A DNA stretch of 26,348 nucleotides from DSOI01 sp041394885 (GTDB lineage: Bacteria; Acidobacteriota; Terriglobia; Bryobacterales; Bryobacteraceae). Where the stretch lies: positions 1 to 26,348 of the forward strand of contig JAWKHI010000066.1 of assembly GCA_041394885.1 (NCBI GenBank), in the 5' to 3' direction. The notes beneath the pieces are model-generated. The model saw only the letters and a program-made list of their open reading frames with translations. It was not told the DNA's origin and searched no databases. Below are positions 15,745 through 23,348 of the stretch, in pieces. Every line of letters starts with the position of its first letter. Position 1 is the stretch's first letter. A program made the position numbers and the translations under genes.

Positions 15745-17142
15745 ATGTCATCCCGCCGCGACATTCTTCGGATGGCCGCCAATGGCTTCGGCGCTATCGC
15801 GCTCCAGGATATGCTGGCGCGGGAAGCGCGCGCCGCGACCGGAGGGAATCCTCTGGCCGCGCGTCAGCCTCATTTCCCGGGCAAGGCCAAGTCTGTCATT
15901 TTTCTCTTTATGGTGGGTGGCCCTTCGCAGATCGACACGTTCGATCCGAAACCGCTGCTCACCAAATACAGCGGCCAGCGATTGCCGGAATCGTTCGGCG
16001 CCATCAAGAGCCAGTTCACTGACGGGTCGACGCCTATCCTGCCCACGCCGTGGGAGTTCCGCCAGCACGGCCAATCGGGCGCGTGGGTGTCGTCGCTGTT
16101 CCCGAACGTCGCCAAACACGTCGATGACATGTGCATCGTTCGTAACTTCTATACAGAGTCCGTGGTGCACGCCCCGGCGATGTACCAGGTGGTCTCGGGA
16201 CGAATCCTGATGGGCTATCCGTCGGTGGGTTCCTGGGTGACGTATGGGCTCGGGAGCGAATCGGAAAACCTGCCGGCCTACGTGGTGATGCCGCAGCCGG
16301 AGGGGACGCCCGAGGGCGGCACGCCGATGTGGGGCAGCGGATTTTTGCCCGCCGTGTACCAGGGCACACTGCTGCGTCCGGGGGCCACGCCGATCCTGCA
16401 TCTGAAGCCGGGCGGCGGTGTGACGCGGGAGCGCCAGCGAACCCGGCTGGATCTGCTCCAGAAGATGAACGAACTCGACACCCCGGCGTGGGATTCCGAA
16501 CTGGCCGCTCGGATCGCGTCCTACGAACTCGCGTTCCGGATGCAGGCGCATGCTCCCGAGGCGGTGGACCTCGGCCAGGAAAGCGAACCAACGCGGCGCA
16601 TGTACGGGCTTGATCAGAAGCACACCGCGGAGTTCGGCACGCGCTGCCTGTTGGCGCGGCGGTTCGTGGAGCGCGGCGTCCGGTTCGTGCAGATCTATCA
16701 CGGCGGCGGGCCGGTCTCGATCCAGTGGGACGCGCACGATCATCTCAAGGCCAATCACGAGAAGATGGCGGGTATGACGGATGGCCCGATCGCAGCGCTA
16801 TTGAGCGACCTCAAGGCCCGCGGCCTGCTCGATTCGACGCTCGTGATCTGGGGTAGCGAGTTCGGCCGGTTGCCGATGTCGCAATCGGGCAACGGGCGGG
16901 ATCATAATCCGCACGGGTTTACCATGTGGTTCGCCGGCGGCGGCATCAAGGGCGGCCAGACGCTAGGCGATACCGACGAATTCGGGCTGCGGGCCATCGA
17001 CGGGTGGCACATGCGCGATTTCCACGCGACGATTTTACATGCCTTGGGTCTCGATCAGCACAAGCTGTGGTACCTGCACAACGGGCGGCACGAGAAGCTC
17101 ACCGATTTCGGCGGCAAGGTGATGGAGAAGGTGTTCGGCTGA
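15745..17142 (+). CDS. DUF1501 domain protein, Tat-exported
   Basis: A 465-residue protein of the DUF1501 family, an alkaline-phosphatase/sulfatase-fold group abundant in Planctomycetota and Acidobacteriota and of unproven function. The N-terminus 'SSRRDILRMAANGFGAIAL' is a twin-arginine signal. Family landmarks are 'KAKSVIFLFMVGGPSQIDTF' (48-67), 'ESVVHAPAMYQVVSG' (about 138-152), 'WDAHDHLKANHEKM', 'LVIWGSEFGRLPMSQSGNGR' and 'DHNPHGFTMWFAGGGIKGG'. The His/Asp-rich clusters probably bind metal. In related genomes it is often paired with a DUF1549/DUF1553 cytochrome-like protein; that partner is missing here. The gene overlaps the next by four bases and is the first of a six-gene run. Confidence 0.92.
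   Translation: MSSRRDILRMAANGFGAIALQDMLAREARAATGGNPLAARQPHFPGKAKSVIFLFMVGGPSQIDTFDPKPLLTKYSGQRLPESFGAIKSQFTDGSTPILPTPWEFRQHGQSGAWVSSLFPNVAKHVDDMCIVRNFYTESVVHAPAMYQVVSGRILMGYPSVGSWVTYGLGSESENLPAYVVMPQPEGTPEGGTPMWGSGFLPAVYQGTLLRPGATPILHLKPGGGVTRERQRTRLDLLQKMNELDTPAWDSELAARIASYELAFRMQAHAPEAVDLGQESEPTRRMYGLDQKHTAEFGTRCLLARRFVERGVRFVQIYHGGGPVSIQWDAHDHLKANHEKMAGMTDGPIAALLSDLKARGLLDSTLVIWGSEFGRLPMSQSGNGRDHNPHGFTMWFAGGGIKGGQTLGDTDEFGLRAIDGWHMRDFHATILHALGLDQHKLWYLHNGRHEKLTDFGGKVMEKVFG
17124..17131 (+). promoter_or_regulatory. Ribosome-binding site for the CTG-initiated TenA-like gene
   Basis: GGAGAAGG lies 7 bases before the CTG at 17139, inside the end of the DUF1501 gene. It is the main reason for assigning the unusual start codon, because there is no in-frame ATG, GTG or TTG near the beginning of the signal peptide. 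Confidence 0.55.
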
Positions 17143-17855
17143 GAAACCGGCTCGCGGTTTTTCTGCTTCTGGCGAAGGTCTGCGCCGCGCAGACGCCGCT
17201 TACCGCCGAGATGTGGTCGGCGGCGCAACCGGTCTATGAACGGATCCTGCGGCATCCGTTTCTCCTCGGACTTGCCGACGGCACACTCCCGCGCAACCGA
17301 TTCGAGTTCTACCTCGTCGAAGATAGCAAGTACCTTCGCGCCTTCGGCGAGGCTTTACGCATTGTGGCCGCGAAAGCGCCGCGCGCGGAGTGGAGGCGGA
17401 CGCTCGAGCGTCACGCCGATGAGGCGATCGAAGTGGAGCGCGAGATGCAAGAGTCGCTACTGAAGGGCATCCCGGCCCGGCAACGCCAGGGCCTTGCCGC
17501 GCCATCCAACTACGCCTACACCAATCACCTGCTGGCCACCGCGGCGCGCGGTTCGTTTTCCGATGGCTTGGCCGCGCTGTTACCCTGCTACTGGATCTAT
17601 TGGGAGGTGGGCAAGGGCCTCCAGCGGCGGGGCTCCCGCAACAAAGACTATCAACGATGGATCGATCAATATGCCGATCCCGCGTATGGCACAGTGGTGA
17701 GGGAAGTGCTTGGAATGATGGACACGGAGGCGCAAAGCATGGATCGCGCCGCGCATGGCCGCGCCATCGAACTGTTTCTCACTGGCTCCCGGTACGAATA
17801 CATGTTCTGGGACATGGCCTGGAGGCTCGAACAATGGGCGCCCGACTTGCATTGA
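17139..17855 (+). CDS. TenA/thiaminase II family protein with signal peptide (CTG start)
   Basis: A 238-residue TenA-family all-helical protein. Known TenA enzymes hydrolyse thiamin or its breakdown product aminopyrimidine for salvage, in the cytoplasm. Landmarks present: 'FEFYLVEDSKYLRAFGEAL' (56-74) with Asp62 and Tyr65, 'APSNYAYTNHLL' (121-132), 'ALLPCYWIYWEVGKGL' (146-161) with the catalytic-type Cys150, and 'GSRYEYMFWDMAW' (216-228) with Glu220. Residues 1-18 ('RNRLAVFLLLAKVCAAQ') form a clear signal peptide, so this copy should be exported, which is unusual. The only start that includes the signal peptide is CTG at 17139, overlapping the upstream TGA as CTGA and served by GGAGAAGG. No other thiamin genes are near. 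Substrate in the periplasm is unknown. Confidence 0.85.
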   Translation: MRNRLAVFLLLAKVCAAQTPLTAEMWSAAQPVYERILRHPFLLGLADGTLPRNRFEFYLVEDSKYLRAFGEALRIVAAKAPRAEWRRTLERHADEAIEVEREMQESLLKGIPARQRQGLAAPSNYAYTNHLLATAARGSFSDGLAALLPCYWIYWEVGKGLQRRGSRNKDYQRWIDQYADPAYGTVVREVLGMMDTEAQSMDRAAHGRAIELFLTGSRYEYMFWDMAWRLEQWAPDLH

Positions 17856-18970
17856 TCGCAGCGGCGGGAGTGGTTCTTCTCGCCGCGCAGACTTCGAAGA
17901 AACCCTCCAACGATGGCTGGGTGACAATTCCGCAGAAAGGCGCGCCGCAGCCTGCCGAACCCGAGGCAGCCCCGGCGGCTCCGGAATCGCCGTCCACCGC
18001 GCCGGAACGCTCCGCCCCGGAGGCGGTGGCCGTGCCCAACCGGGACGACGAGCGTCCCCCGGTATTGAAGCGTGGCGGAGGCGGCGGCGCCCGTGGACGC
18101 AATCTTCCACCTGCGATCGGAACTGAAATTGTGAGCGACGCCGAAGGCCGCGTGGTGGAGCAAACCGGCCCGACCCCTCGTGAAGCCGAATCGGGAGATC
18201 CGGTGATCGAAAAGGCGCGGCGCGTGGTGCTCGAATTCGACGAGAAGATCCCGGATTTCGTGGCCGATCAGATCACCGAGCGCCAGGAGGGCGAGGGCCT
18301 GCGCATGACGAAGTGGAAGAAGCTCGACAAGATCGAGGCCGAGGTGATGGTGATCAACGGCGCCGAGTCCTACCGGAACCTACGGCGCAATGGCAAGCCG
18401 TTGAAGGCGGACACACCGATGGAGTCCGGGAGCTGGGCCACCGGGGACTTCAACACCGTCCAGGTGGACGTATTGTCGCCGGCCACCAACGCGGCGTTCA
18501 AAGCCGGGGAAGTGGAAGAAGTGGGTGGGCGCAAAGCGACCAAATACACCTATACTGTCGAACAGCCGAACTCGCATTGGAAAGTGGACTTCAACAACAA
18601 CAAGATCTTTCCGGCCTACCGCGGCGCGATCTGGATCGACGTGGAAACGTCGCGAGTTCTGCGGCTGGAGATGCAGTCCCGCCGGCTTCCGAAAGACTAT
18701 CCGCTGGCGAGCGCGGAGATGATGCTCGAGTACGCCGTGGTGCCGATCGCGGGCAAGGGCTACCTGCTCCCGGTGAAGTCCGCGAACCTGGCCTGCAAAG
18801 CGGAAAGCGCGATGTGCGTGCGGAACGAGAACGTGTATCGCAACTACCGGAAGTTCGCCACCGAGTCCACTCTACTGACCAGCGATTCCACCATCACCTT
18901 CGACGGCGCGGAGCCAGCCAAACCGGCGCCGACCGGCAAGAAATCTCCTGCGAAGAAATCGAAAAAATAG
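17834..18970 (+). CDS. Secreted protein of unknown function (possibly LolA-like fold)
   Basis: A 378-residue protein starting 22 bases before the TenA-like stop, with GGAGG at 17821. Residues 1-19 are a signal peptide ('LALIAAAGVVLLAAQ'). Residues 25-95 are Pro/Ala/Glu-rich and disordered, including 'GGGGGARGR'. From about 120 there is a folded beta-rich domain: 'VVLEFDEKIPDFVADQIT', 'VMVINGAESYRNLRRNGKPL', 'ATKYTYTVEQPNSHWKVDF', 'AIWIDVETSRVLRLEMQSR' and 'MMLEYAVVPIAGKGYLLPVK'. The alternation of strands with 'WIDVETSRVLRLE' recalls LolA/LppX-type lipoprotein carriers, but this is only a fold impression. Two cysteines at 'LACKAESAMC' may form a disulfide. The C-terminus is Lys-rich. Export and overlap suggest it works with the DUF1501 and TenA-like proteins outside the cytoplasm. 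Confidence 0.7.
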   Translation: MGARLALIAAAGVVLLAAQTSKKPSNDGWVTIPQKGAPQPAEPEAAPAAPESPSTAPERSAPEAVAVPNRDDERPPVLKRGGGGGARGRNLPPAIGTEIVSDAEGRVVEQTGPTPREAESGDPVIEKARRVVLEFDEKIPDFVADQITERQEGEGLRMTKWKKLDKIEAEVMVINGAESYRNLRRNGKPLKADTPMESGSWATGDFNTVQVDVLSPATNAAFKAGEVEEVGGRKATKYTYTVEQPNSHWKVDFNNNKIFPAYRGAIWIDVETSRVLRLEMQSRRLPKDYPLASAEMMLEYAVVPIAGKGYLLPVKSANLACKAESAMCVRNENVYRNYRKFATESTLLTSDSTITFDGAEPAKPAPTGKKSPAKKSKK

Positions 18971-19011
18971 ACGCCGCAATCGCCGGCCTCCGATGGCCGT
19001 AGAATTGAAGC

Positions 19012-19758
19012 TTGTCTGCTCAATCGCCAGCCACGGGCCCGCCGGCGGACGCGGGCGTCCTGTTGCTGATCCCCGCCTTCAATGAAGGCGCCAGCATTGG
19101 AGCGGTGGTCCGGGAAGCGCGCGCGGTGCTGGGGCCGATTCCGATCGTGGTGCTGGATGATTGTTCGCTCGATAACACCGCCACCGAGGCCATGAATGCG
19201 GGGGCGGAGGTCTTGTCGGTTCCCCATCATCTGGGGTTGGGCGGATGCGTGCAGGCAGGCTACCGGCTGGCGTATCAACTCGGGTTCCGGCGGGTGGTCC
19301 GCATCGATGGCGACGGCCAGATGGATCCGCGCGACGTACCGCGGCTGCTCGCGGCGCTCGAATCATCCGGCTGCCAGATGGTGATCGGCTCGCGTTTCGT
19401 CGACAGTGACCACGATCACACCAGCTTCGCCCGATCTCTCGGCATTCGTTTTTTCCGAATCGTTCTGCGACCCATCCTCGGCCGGCCCGTACGGGATCCG
19501 ACGTCCGGTTTCGTCGCGGTGAACCACGAGGCGATCGAGTTGTTCAGCAAGAGTTTTCCTCTCGAGTATCCCGAGATCGAAGCACTGGTGGTGCTGAAGC
19601 GGCGCGCGTTTCAGTTCGTGGAAGTGTCGTGCACGTTCCGTCCGCGACTGGCCGGACGCAGCAGCATCACCGTGGCGCGGTCTTTCTACTATATTGTTCA
19701 CGTTCTGCTGGGAGTGCTGGTGAATATCCTGCGCTTCGAGCGGCATCGCTGGAGGTGA
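19012..19758 (+). CDS. Family 2 glycosyltransferase (dolichyl-phosphate mannosyltransferase-like)
   Basis: A 248-residue GT-A glycosyltransferase that would transfer a sugar from a nucleotide donor, probably to a polyprenyl phosphate. Motifs: 'LLLIPAFNEGASIGAVV' (17-33), 'IVVLDDCSLDNT' (45-56), 'HHLGLGGCVQAGYRLA' (72-87), the metal/nucleotide-binding 'RIDGDGQMDPRDVP' (97-110), 'VIGSRF', and the acceptor-site 'RDPTSGFVAVNHEA'. The C-terminal 'VARSFYYIVHVLLGVLVNIL' is an amphipathic or membrane segment. The start is TTG at 19012; an in-frame TGA at 19006 excludes anything earlier. The Shine-Dalgarno is weak. The adjacent DUF2304 protein is a common partner of this type of transferase, and the family 4 transferase behind it suggests one glycan pathway. 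Confidence 0.88.
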   Translation: MSAQSPATGPPADAGVLLLIPAFNEGASIGAVVREARAVLGPIPIVVLDDCSLDNTATEAMNAGAEVLSVPHHLGLGGCVQAGYRLAYQLGFRRVVRIDGDGQMDPRDVPRLLAALESSGCQMVIGSRFVDSDHDHTSFARSLGIRFFRIVLRPILGRPVRDPTSGFVAVNHEAIELFSKSFPLEYPEIEALVVLKRRAFQFVEVSCTFRPRLAGRSSITVARSFYYIVHVLLGVLVNILRFERHRWR

Positions 19759-19759
19759 T
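19751..19759 (+). promoter_or_regulatory. Perfect Shine-Dalgarno before the DUF2304 gene
   Basis: GGAGGTGAT is fully complementary to the 3' end of bacterial 16S rRNA. It overlaps the stop of the glycosyltransferase (TGA at 19756-19758) and stands 6 bases before the ATG at 19766, fixing that start and indicating co-translation of the two genes. Confidence 0.7.
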
Positions 19760-19765
19760 TCGTCA

Positions 19766-20149
19766 ATGCGCGTACTGGACGTAACGGCGCTGCTCAGCGT
19801 CGCGCTCATCGTGCGGGTGCTCTATTCGCTGCGGCGGGAGCACATCCGCGTGGAGTACTCGGTGAGTTGGCTGGCGGCCAGTCTGCTCATTTTCATCCTG
19901 TCTCTGTGGCCGGGCGCGCTGCGATGGCTCGCCGGGATTTTCGGAGTAAGCACGGCGCCTTCGGCGTTGGCGGCGGTGGCGATGGGCGTCTTTCTCCTGG
20001 TGCTGTTCCGGGTGTCGATGATCGTTTCCGAGCTGAAGGATAACAACATCGCCCTGGCCCAGAAGGTGGCGATCCTCGAATACGAGTTGCGGGGCCAGCG
20101 AAAACCCGGGCCGCGGGACTTCAGCGCCGGCGGGCAGGCCGGGCACTAA
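19766..20149 (+). CDS. DUF2304 small membrane protein
   Basis: A 127-residue membrane protein with three hydrophobic segments: 'DVTALLSVALIVRVLYSL' (5-22), 'SVSWLAASLLIFILSLWPG' (32-50) and 'SALAAVAMGVFLLVLFRVSM' (67-86), followed by a cytoplasmic helix 'ELKDNNIALAQKVAILEYEL' (90-109). The helix after the last segment, with 'IALAQKVAILE', is the mark of the DUF2304 family, which almost always sits beside a family 2 glycosyltransferase, as here. It probably anchors or assists that enzyme at the membrane; no catalytic role is known. The ATG is fixed by a perfect Shine-Dalgarno. Confidence 0.85.
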   Translation: MRVLDVTALLSVALIVRVLYSLRREHIRVEYSVSWLAASLLIFILSLWPGALRWLAGIFGVSTAPSALAAVAMGVFLLVLFRVSMIVSELKDNNIALAQKVAILEYELRGQRKPGPRDFSAGGQAGH

Positions 20150-20164
20150 GAGCGTTCGTCACCC

Positions 20165-21280
20165 GTGCTGCGTATCGGCATCAACGCGCTGTATCTGATC
20201 CCCGGCGGGGTGGGCGGCACCGAGATCTATCTGCGTTCGCTGCTGGGGGCGCTGGCGCGCGTCGACGCGGTGAACCGCTACACCGTCTATACGAATCGCG
20301 AAACGGGCGTGGATCTGATTCCGGCGGCGGAGAACTTCCGGCAGGCTCCGTGCGCATTCGACGCCGGGAACCGGCCCGTGCGAATCGTCTACGAGCAAAC
20401 GATGCTCCCGTGGCGGACGCGCGGCGACGATGTGCTGCTCAATCCCGGATTCACGGCGCCGCTGCTCTCGGCTTGCCCGCGCGTCACTGTATTTCATGAC
20501 ATGCAGCATAAACGCCATCCCGAGCATTTCCGGACGGCGGACTTGTTCGCCTGGCGCATCCTCCTATGGGCCTCGGCGCATCGTTCGGCGCGGCTGATCG
20601 CGGTCTCGGAAGCCACGCGCGCCGATCTGCTGCGCTACTACCCGAGCCTGCCGCCGGAACGAATCACCGTCATCCCGCACGGCGTGGACGAGCGATTCTT
20701 CAAACTGGGGGCGCAGCGCGGCCAACCGGACCCCAACCTGCTGTGCGTCTCCACACTGCATCCGCACAAAAACATCGAACGGCTGATCCGCGCCTTCGCG
20801 CGCGTGCATGGCCGCCACCGCGAATGGAGGCTGACCTTGGCCGGCATGCGCGGCTTTCAGACCGCGGCGATCGAACGGCTGATCGCGGAACTGGGCGTGG
20901 GGGGCGCGGTGCGCATCACCGGGTGGATCGAGCGCGAGCAGCTTTATGGGTTGTTCCAGCGGGCGGGTGCTTTCGTCTACCCGTCCACGTTCGAAGGTTT
21001 CGGGATGCCCGTGCTCGAGGCCTTGGCGGCGGGCATTCCGGCGGCGTGTTCCGATATCGAGCCGCTTCGCACGATCGCCGGCGGCGCGGCGCTGTTGTTC
21101 GATCCCCTCGACGAAGGTGCGATCGAAGCCGCGCTCGAGCGACTGTTGCGCGGAGAAGTGGACGGGGCCGCCGGGCCCAAACAGGCGGCGCGTTATCGTT
21201 GGGAATCGGCGGCCAGATCCACGCTCGAGGTGTTGACCGCGGCGATCGGCGCGCGCACCAGCCGCGTCAGCAGCAGGTAG
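20165..21280 (+). CDS. Family 4/1 glycosyltransferase
   Basis: A 371-residue GT-B glycosyltransferase starting at GTG. The N-terminal acceptor domain opens 'RIGINALYLIPGGVGGTEIY' (3-22) with the Gly-rich loop, and includes 'VTVFHDMQHKRHPEHF' and 'ARLIAVSEATRADLL'. The C-terminal donor domain holds 'ITVIPHGVDERFF' (167-179), 'LCVSTLHPHKNIERLIRAF' (193-211) with the donor-contacting Lys202, and the E-x7-E type motif 'EGFGMPVLEALAAG' (277-290). It probably adds a sugar from a nucleotide donor during surface-polysaccharide or glycolipid assembly, together with the preceding two genes. Its last 88 bases, which encode the typical closing helix 'YRWESAARSTLEVLTAA', overlap the 3' end of the convergent transporter gene. 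Confidence 0.9.
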   Translation: MLRIGINALYLIPGGVGGTEIYLRSLLGALARVDAVNRYTVYTNRETGVDLIPAAENFRQAPCAFDAGNRPVRIVYEQTMLPWRTRGDDVLLNPGFTAPLLSACPRVTVFHDMQHKRHPEHFRTADLFAWRILLWASAHRSARLIAVSEATRADLLRYYPSLPPERITVIPHGVDERFFKLGAQRGQPDPNLLCVSTLHPHKNIERLIRAFARVHGRHREWRLTLAGMRGFQTAAIERLIAELGVGGAVRITGWIEREQLYGLFQRAGAFVYPSTFEGFGMPVLEALAAGIPAACSDIEPLRTIAGGAALLFDPLDEGAIEAALERLLRGEVDGAAGPKQAARYRWESAARSTLEVLTAAIGARTSRVSSR

Positions 21281-22425
21281 GCGAACGGGTGCAGGCAGCC
21301 CATCACGACGAAGATCGTCTCATAGCCCAGGTACTGCACCACGATGCCCACCGCGGCCGTGAATAGGGTGCCGCCGAGGCCGTTGCCGAACGCCACGATC
21401 CCCGCCACCGAACCCACCACTTCCACCGGGTAGATGTCGTTGGTGAGCGTGGTGAGGTTCGTCTTCCAGGCCATGTGCGCGAAGGTCACCACGCAGATCA
21501 GCGCCAGACTGAGGGCGCGCGATGGCGTGTACGCTACCACCACGCTGAGCGGCATCAACAGCGCGAACGGCAGCATACCGGCGCGGCGCGCGCGCAGAAC
21601 ATCCCACCCGCGCCGCACCAGCCGGTCCGACAGCGCGCCGCCGGCAATCGCGCCGATGTCGGCGGAAAGATACGGCATCCACGCGAGCATCCCCATCTCG
21701 GCCACGGTGAATCCGCGTTGATCCACGAGATACTTGGGCAGCCAGAACAGGTAGAACCACCACACCGGATCGCTGAAAAAGCGCGCCAGAAACAAGCCCC
21801 AGGTCTGCGGATAGCGCAGCATCTCACGCCAACGGCTGGCCGATCGCGACTTCACGTCCACGTGCGCGGGGGCGTGCCGATACGCCGCGAGCCACCCGGC
21901 GATCCAAAAATATCCGAGCAGCCCTGTGACCACGAACGCCGATCGCCAACCCCAGCGCAAAGTGATCCATGTAATCACCGGCGGCGCCAGAATGCCTCCC
22001 ACGCTCGCCCCGGCCTGCACCAGCCCGTTCACAAACGCGCGCTGCTTCGGCTCGAACCACTCCGAGATGGCCTTGAAGGCGGCCATGAAATTGCCCGATT
22101 CCCCGAGACCGAGCATCACGCGGAAGCCGGTGAGGCTCCATGGCCCGGCCACGGTGGCATGCAGCATGTTGGCGGCGGACCACCATCCCACGAACGCCGT
22201 CATGGACCACCGCGTTCCGAAGCGGTCCACCAGGATCCCGGAGCCAACGTACATCAGCGTGTAGGCGGCCAGAAATGCGGTGAGGATGCGGGAGTACTGG
22301 AGGTCGGAGAGGCCGAGTTCCTTGGTCAGCAGCGGCGCCACCACCGAGAGCGTCTGCCTGTCGATGTAGTTAATCACGGTCGACAGGAACAGCAGGATGG
22401 CGATGCGGCGCTGCAGTTTGGTCAC
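21193..22425 (-). CDS. MFS transporter, anion:cation symporter (ExuT/hexuronate-like) type
   Basis: A 410-residue major facilitator with twelve hydrophobic segments, the first being 'RIAILLFLSTVINYIDRQTL'. The features 'NYIDRQTLSVVAPLLTKEL' (19-37), 'GILVDRFGTRW' (63-73) between segments 2 and 3, and 'LGLGESGNFMAAFKAISEWF' (105-124) are those of the ACS family, which imports hexuronates, glucarate, sialic acid and related organic anions. The long C-terminal tail after 'LLTRLVRAP' is unstructured and overlaps the opposing glycosyltransferase. It starts with GTG inside the stop of the DapA-like gene (GTGA), so the aldolase and transporter are coupled: import plus breakdown of one acidic sugar or keto-acid is a reasonable inference. 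Confidence 0.88.
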   Translation of the reverse strand: MTKLQRRIAILLFLSTVINYIDRQTLSVVAPLLTKELGLSDLQYSRILTAFLAAYTLMYVGSGILVDRFGTRWSMTAFVGWWSAANMLHATVAGPWSLTGFRVMLGLGESGNFMAAFKAISEWFEPKQRAFVNGLVQAGASVGGILAPPVITWITLRWGWRSAFVVTGLLGYFWIAGWLAAYRHAPAHVDVKSRSASRWREMLRYPQTWGLFLARFFSDPVWWFYLFWLPKYLVDQRGFTVAEMGMLAWMPYLSADIGAIAGGALSDRLVRRGWDVLRARRAGMLPFALLMPLSVVVAYTPSRALSLALICVVTFAHMAWKTNLTTLTNDIYPVEVVGSVAGIVAFGNGLGGTLFTAAVGIVVQYLGYETIFVVMGCLHPFAYLLLTRLVRAPIAAVNTSSVDLAADSQR

Positions 22426-23315
22426 GGCTTGCGCGTCCGCTGCCGCAGCACCGCCAGTTCAGCCTGCGCGGCGGCGTCGATCGAGGTGGTGGGTTGGCGG
22501 ACGCGCGTGCTCGCGATCACACCGGCCGCGTGGAGGTTGTGCTTCATCGCCGACACGCCCATGCCGGGCTGGAGCTCGAAGCGGATCAGCGGCAGAATGC
22601 GCGTGTAGACGTCCCACGCTTCCGCGGTGTCGCCACGTTCGAGCGCGTCCCAGATGGAGACGAAGTCCGCCGTCATATCGCTTCCGGGCATGGTTCCCCG
22701 CGCCCCGCGCTGCGTCTCTTCGATGAAGAAGTTCCCGTTCAGACCGCCGAAGGCGGTGAGCGCGCCGCCGGCCGCTTGCAGCACGGCGGTTACTTTCGGC
22801 GCGGTGGGGGGGGCTTCCACTTTCGCGTATTGTACCGCTTCGATCTCGCGAGCCATGCGCGCCAGCAACGGCGCGGGCATGGGGACCTGGGTCATCAGCG
22901 GCGCGTCCTGCACCATGATCGGAATCGTGATCGCCTGCCCGATCGCATCGAAGTACCGCATCAGTCCCTCGCCGTCGGGCTTGAGCAGATAGGGCGGCAG
23001 CACCATCAGAGCGCCGGCCCCGAGCCCCTCGAGTTCCTTGCTCAGTTCCACGGCGGGATCGGTGCCGGTGTGTCCGCTCGACGCGACCAGAGGGACGCGC
23101 CCATTGACGGCCTTGGCAATCTCCTTCATCAGCAACACGCGTTCGGAGCCGGTGAGCGCGTAGCCTTCACTGGCGTTGCCGAACAACCCGAGGCCATGTG
23201 CGCCCTGTTCGAGAAGAAATTCAACCAGCCGGATCTGGCTGGCGAGGTCGAGAGAACCATCGTCATGAAACGTGGTGGCGAGGATCGGATAGACGCCGGA
23301 GAGCGGACGCGACAT
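22422..23315 (-). CDS. DapA/NanA-like Schiff-base aldolase family protein
   Basis: A 297-residue (beta/alpha)8-barrel of the dihydrodipicolinate synthase/N-acetylneuraminate lyase family, usual length. The Schiff-base Lys165 is in 'AVQYAKVEAPP' (159-169). The 'GTTGE' loop is 'GNASEGYAL' (46-54), and 'VLPPYLLKPDGEGL' matches the 'TPYY' region. The proton-relay Tyr of canonical members (Y-N-x-P) is replaced: the segment reads 'IMVQDAPL', with Gln136 in the Tyr position. It is therefore probably not lysine-biosynthetic DapA but a catabolic lyase or dehydratase acting on a 2-keto acid. It overlaps the transporter start by four bases, and the pair likely forms a catabolic unit. Confidence 0.88.
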   Translation of the reverse strand: MSRPLSGVYPILATTFHDDGSLDLASQIRLVEFLLEQGAHGLGLFGNASEGYALTGSERVLLMKEIAKAVNGRVPLVASSGHTGTDPAVELSKELEGLGAGALMVLPPYLLKPDGEGLMRYFDAIGQAITIPIMVQDAPLMTQVPMPAPLLARMAREIEAVQYAKVEAPPTAPKVTAVLQAAGGALTAFGGLNGNFFIEETQRGARGTMPGSDMTADFVSIWDALERGDTAEAWDVYTRILPLIRFELQPGMGVSAMKHNLHAAGVIASTRVRQPTTSIDAAAQAELAVLRQRTRKP

Positions 23316-23338
23316 CTTCTGATTCTACCGGTTACAAT
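23309..23338 (+). promoter_or_regulatory. Possible promoter of the M81 peptidase gene
   Basis: TACAAT (23333-23338) matches five of six bases of the sigma-70 type -10 box. GCGACA (23309-23314) matches four of six of the -35 with an 18-base spacer. Transcription would begin about four bases before the ATG at 23349. It lies in the short gap after the divergent DapA-like gene. Confidence 0.3.
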
Positions 23339-23348
23339 GGGACGCACA

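Noticed and set aside
22494..23348. Upstream extension of the M81 peptidase frame
   Set aside because: It would run antisense through the whole DapA-like gene and bury the signal peptide in the middle of the protein.
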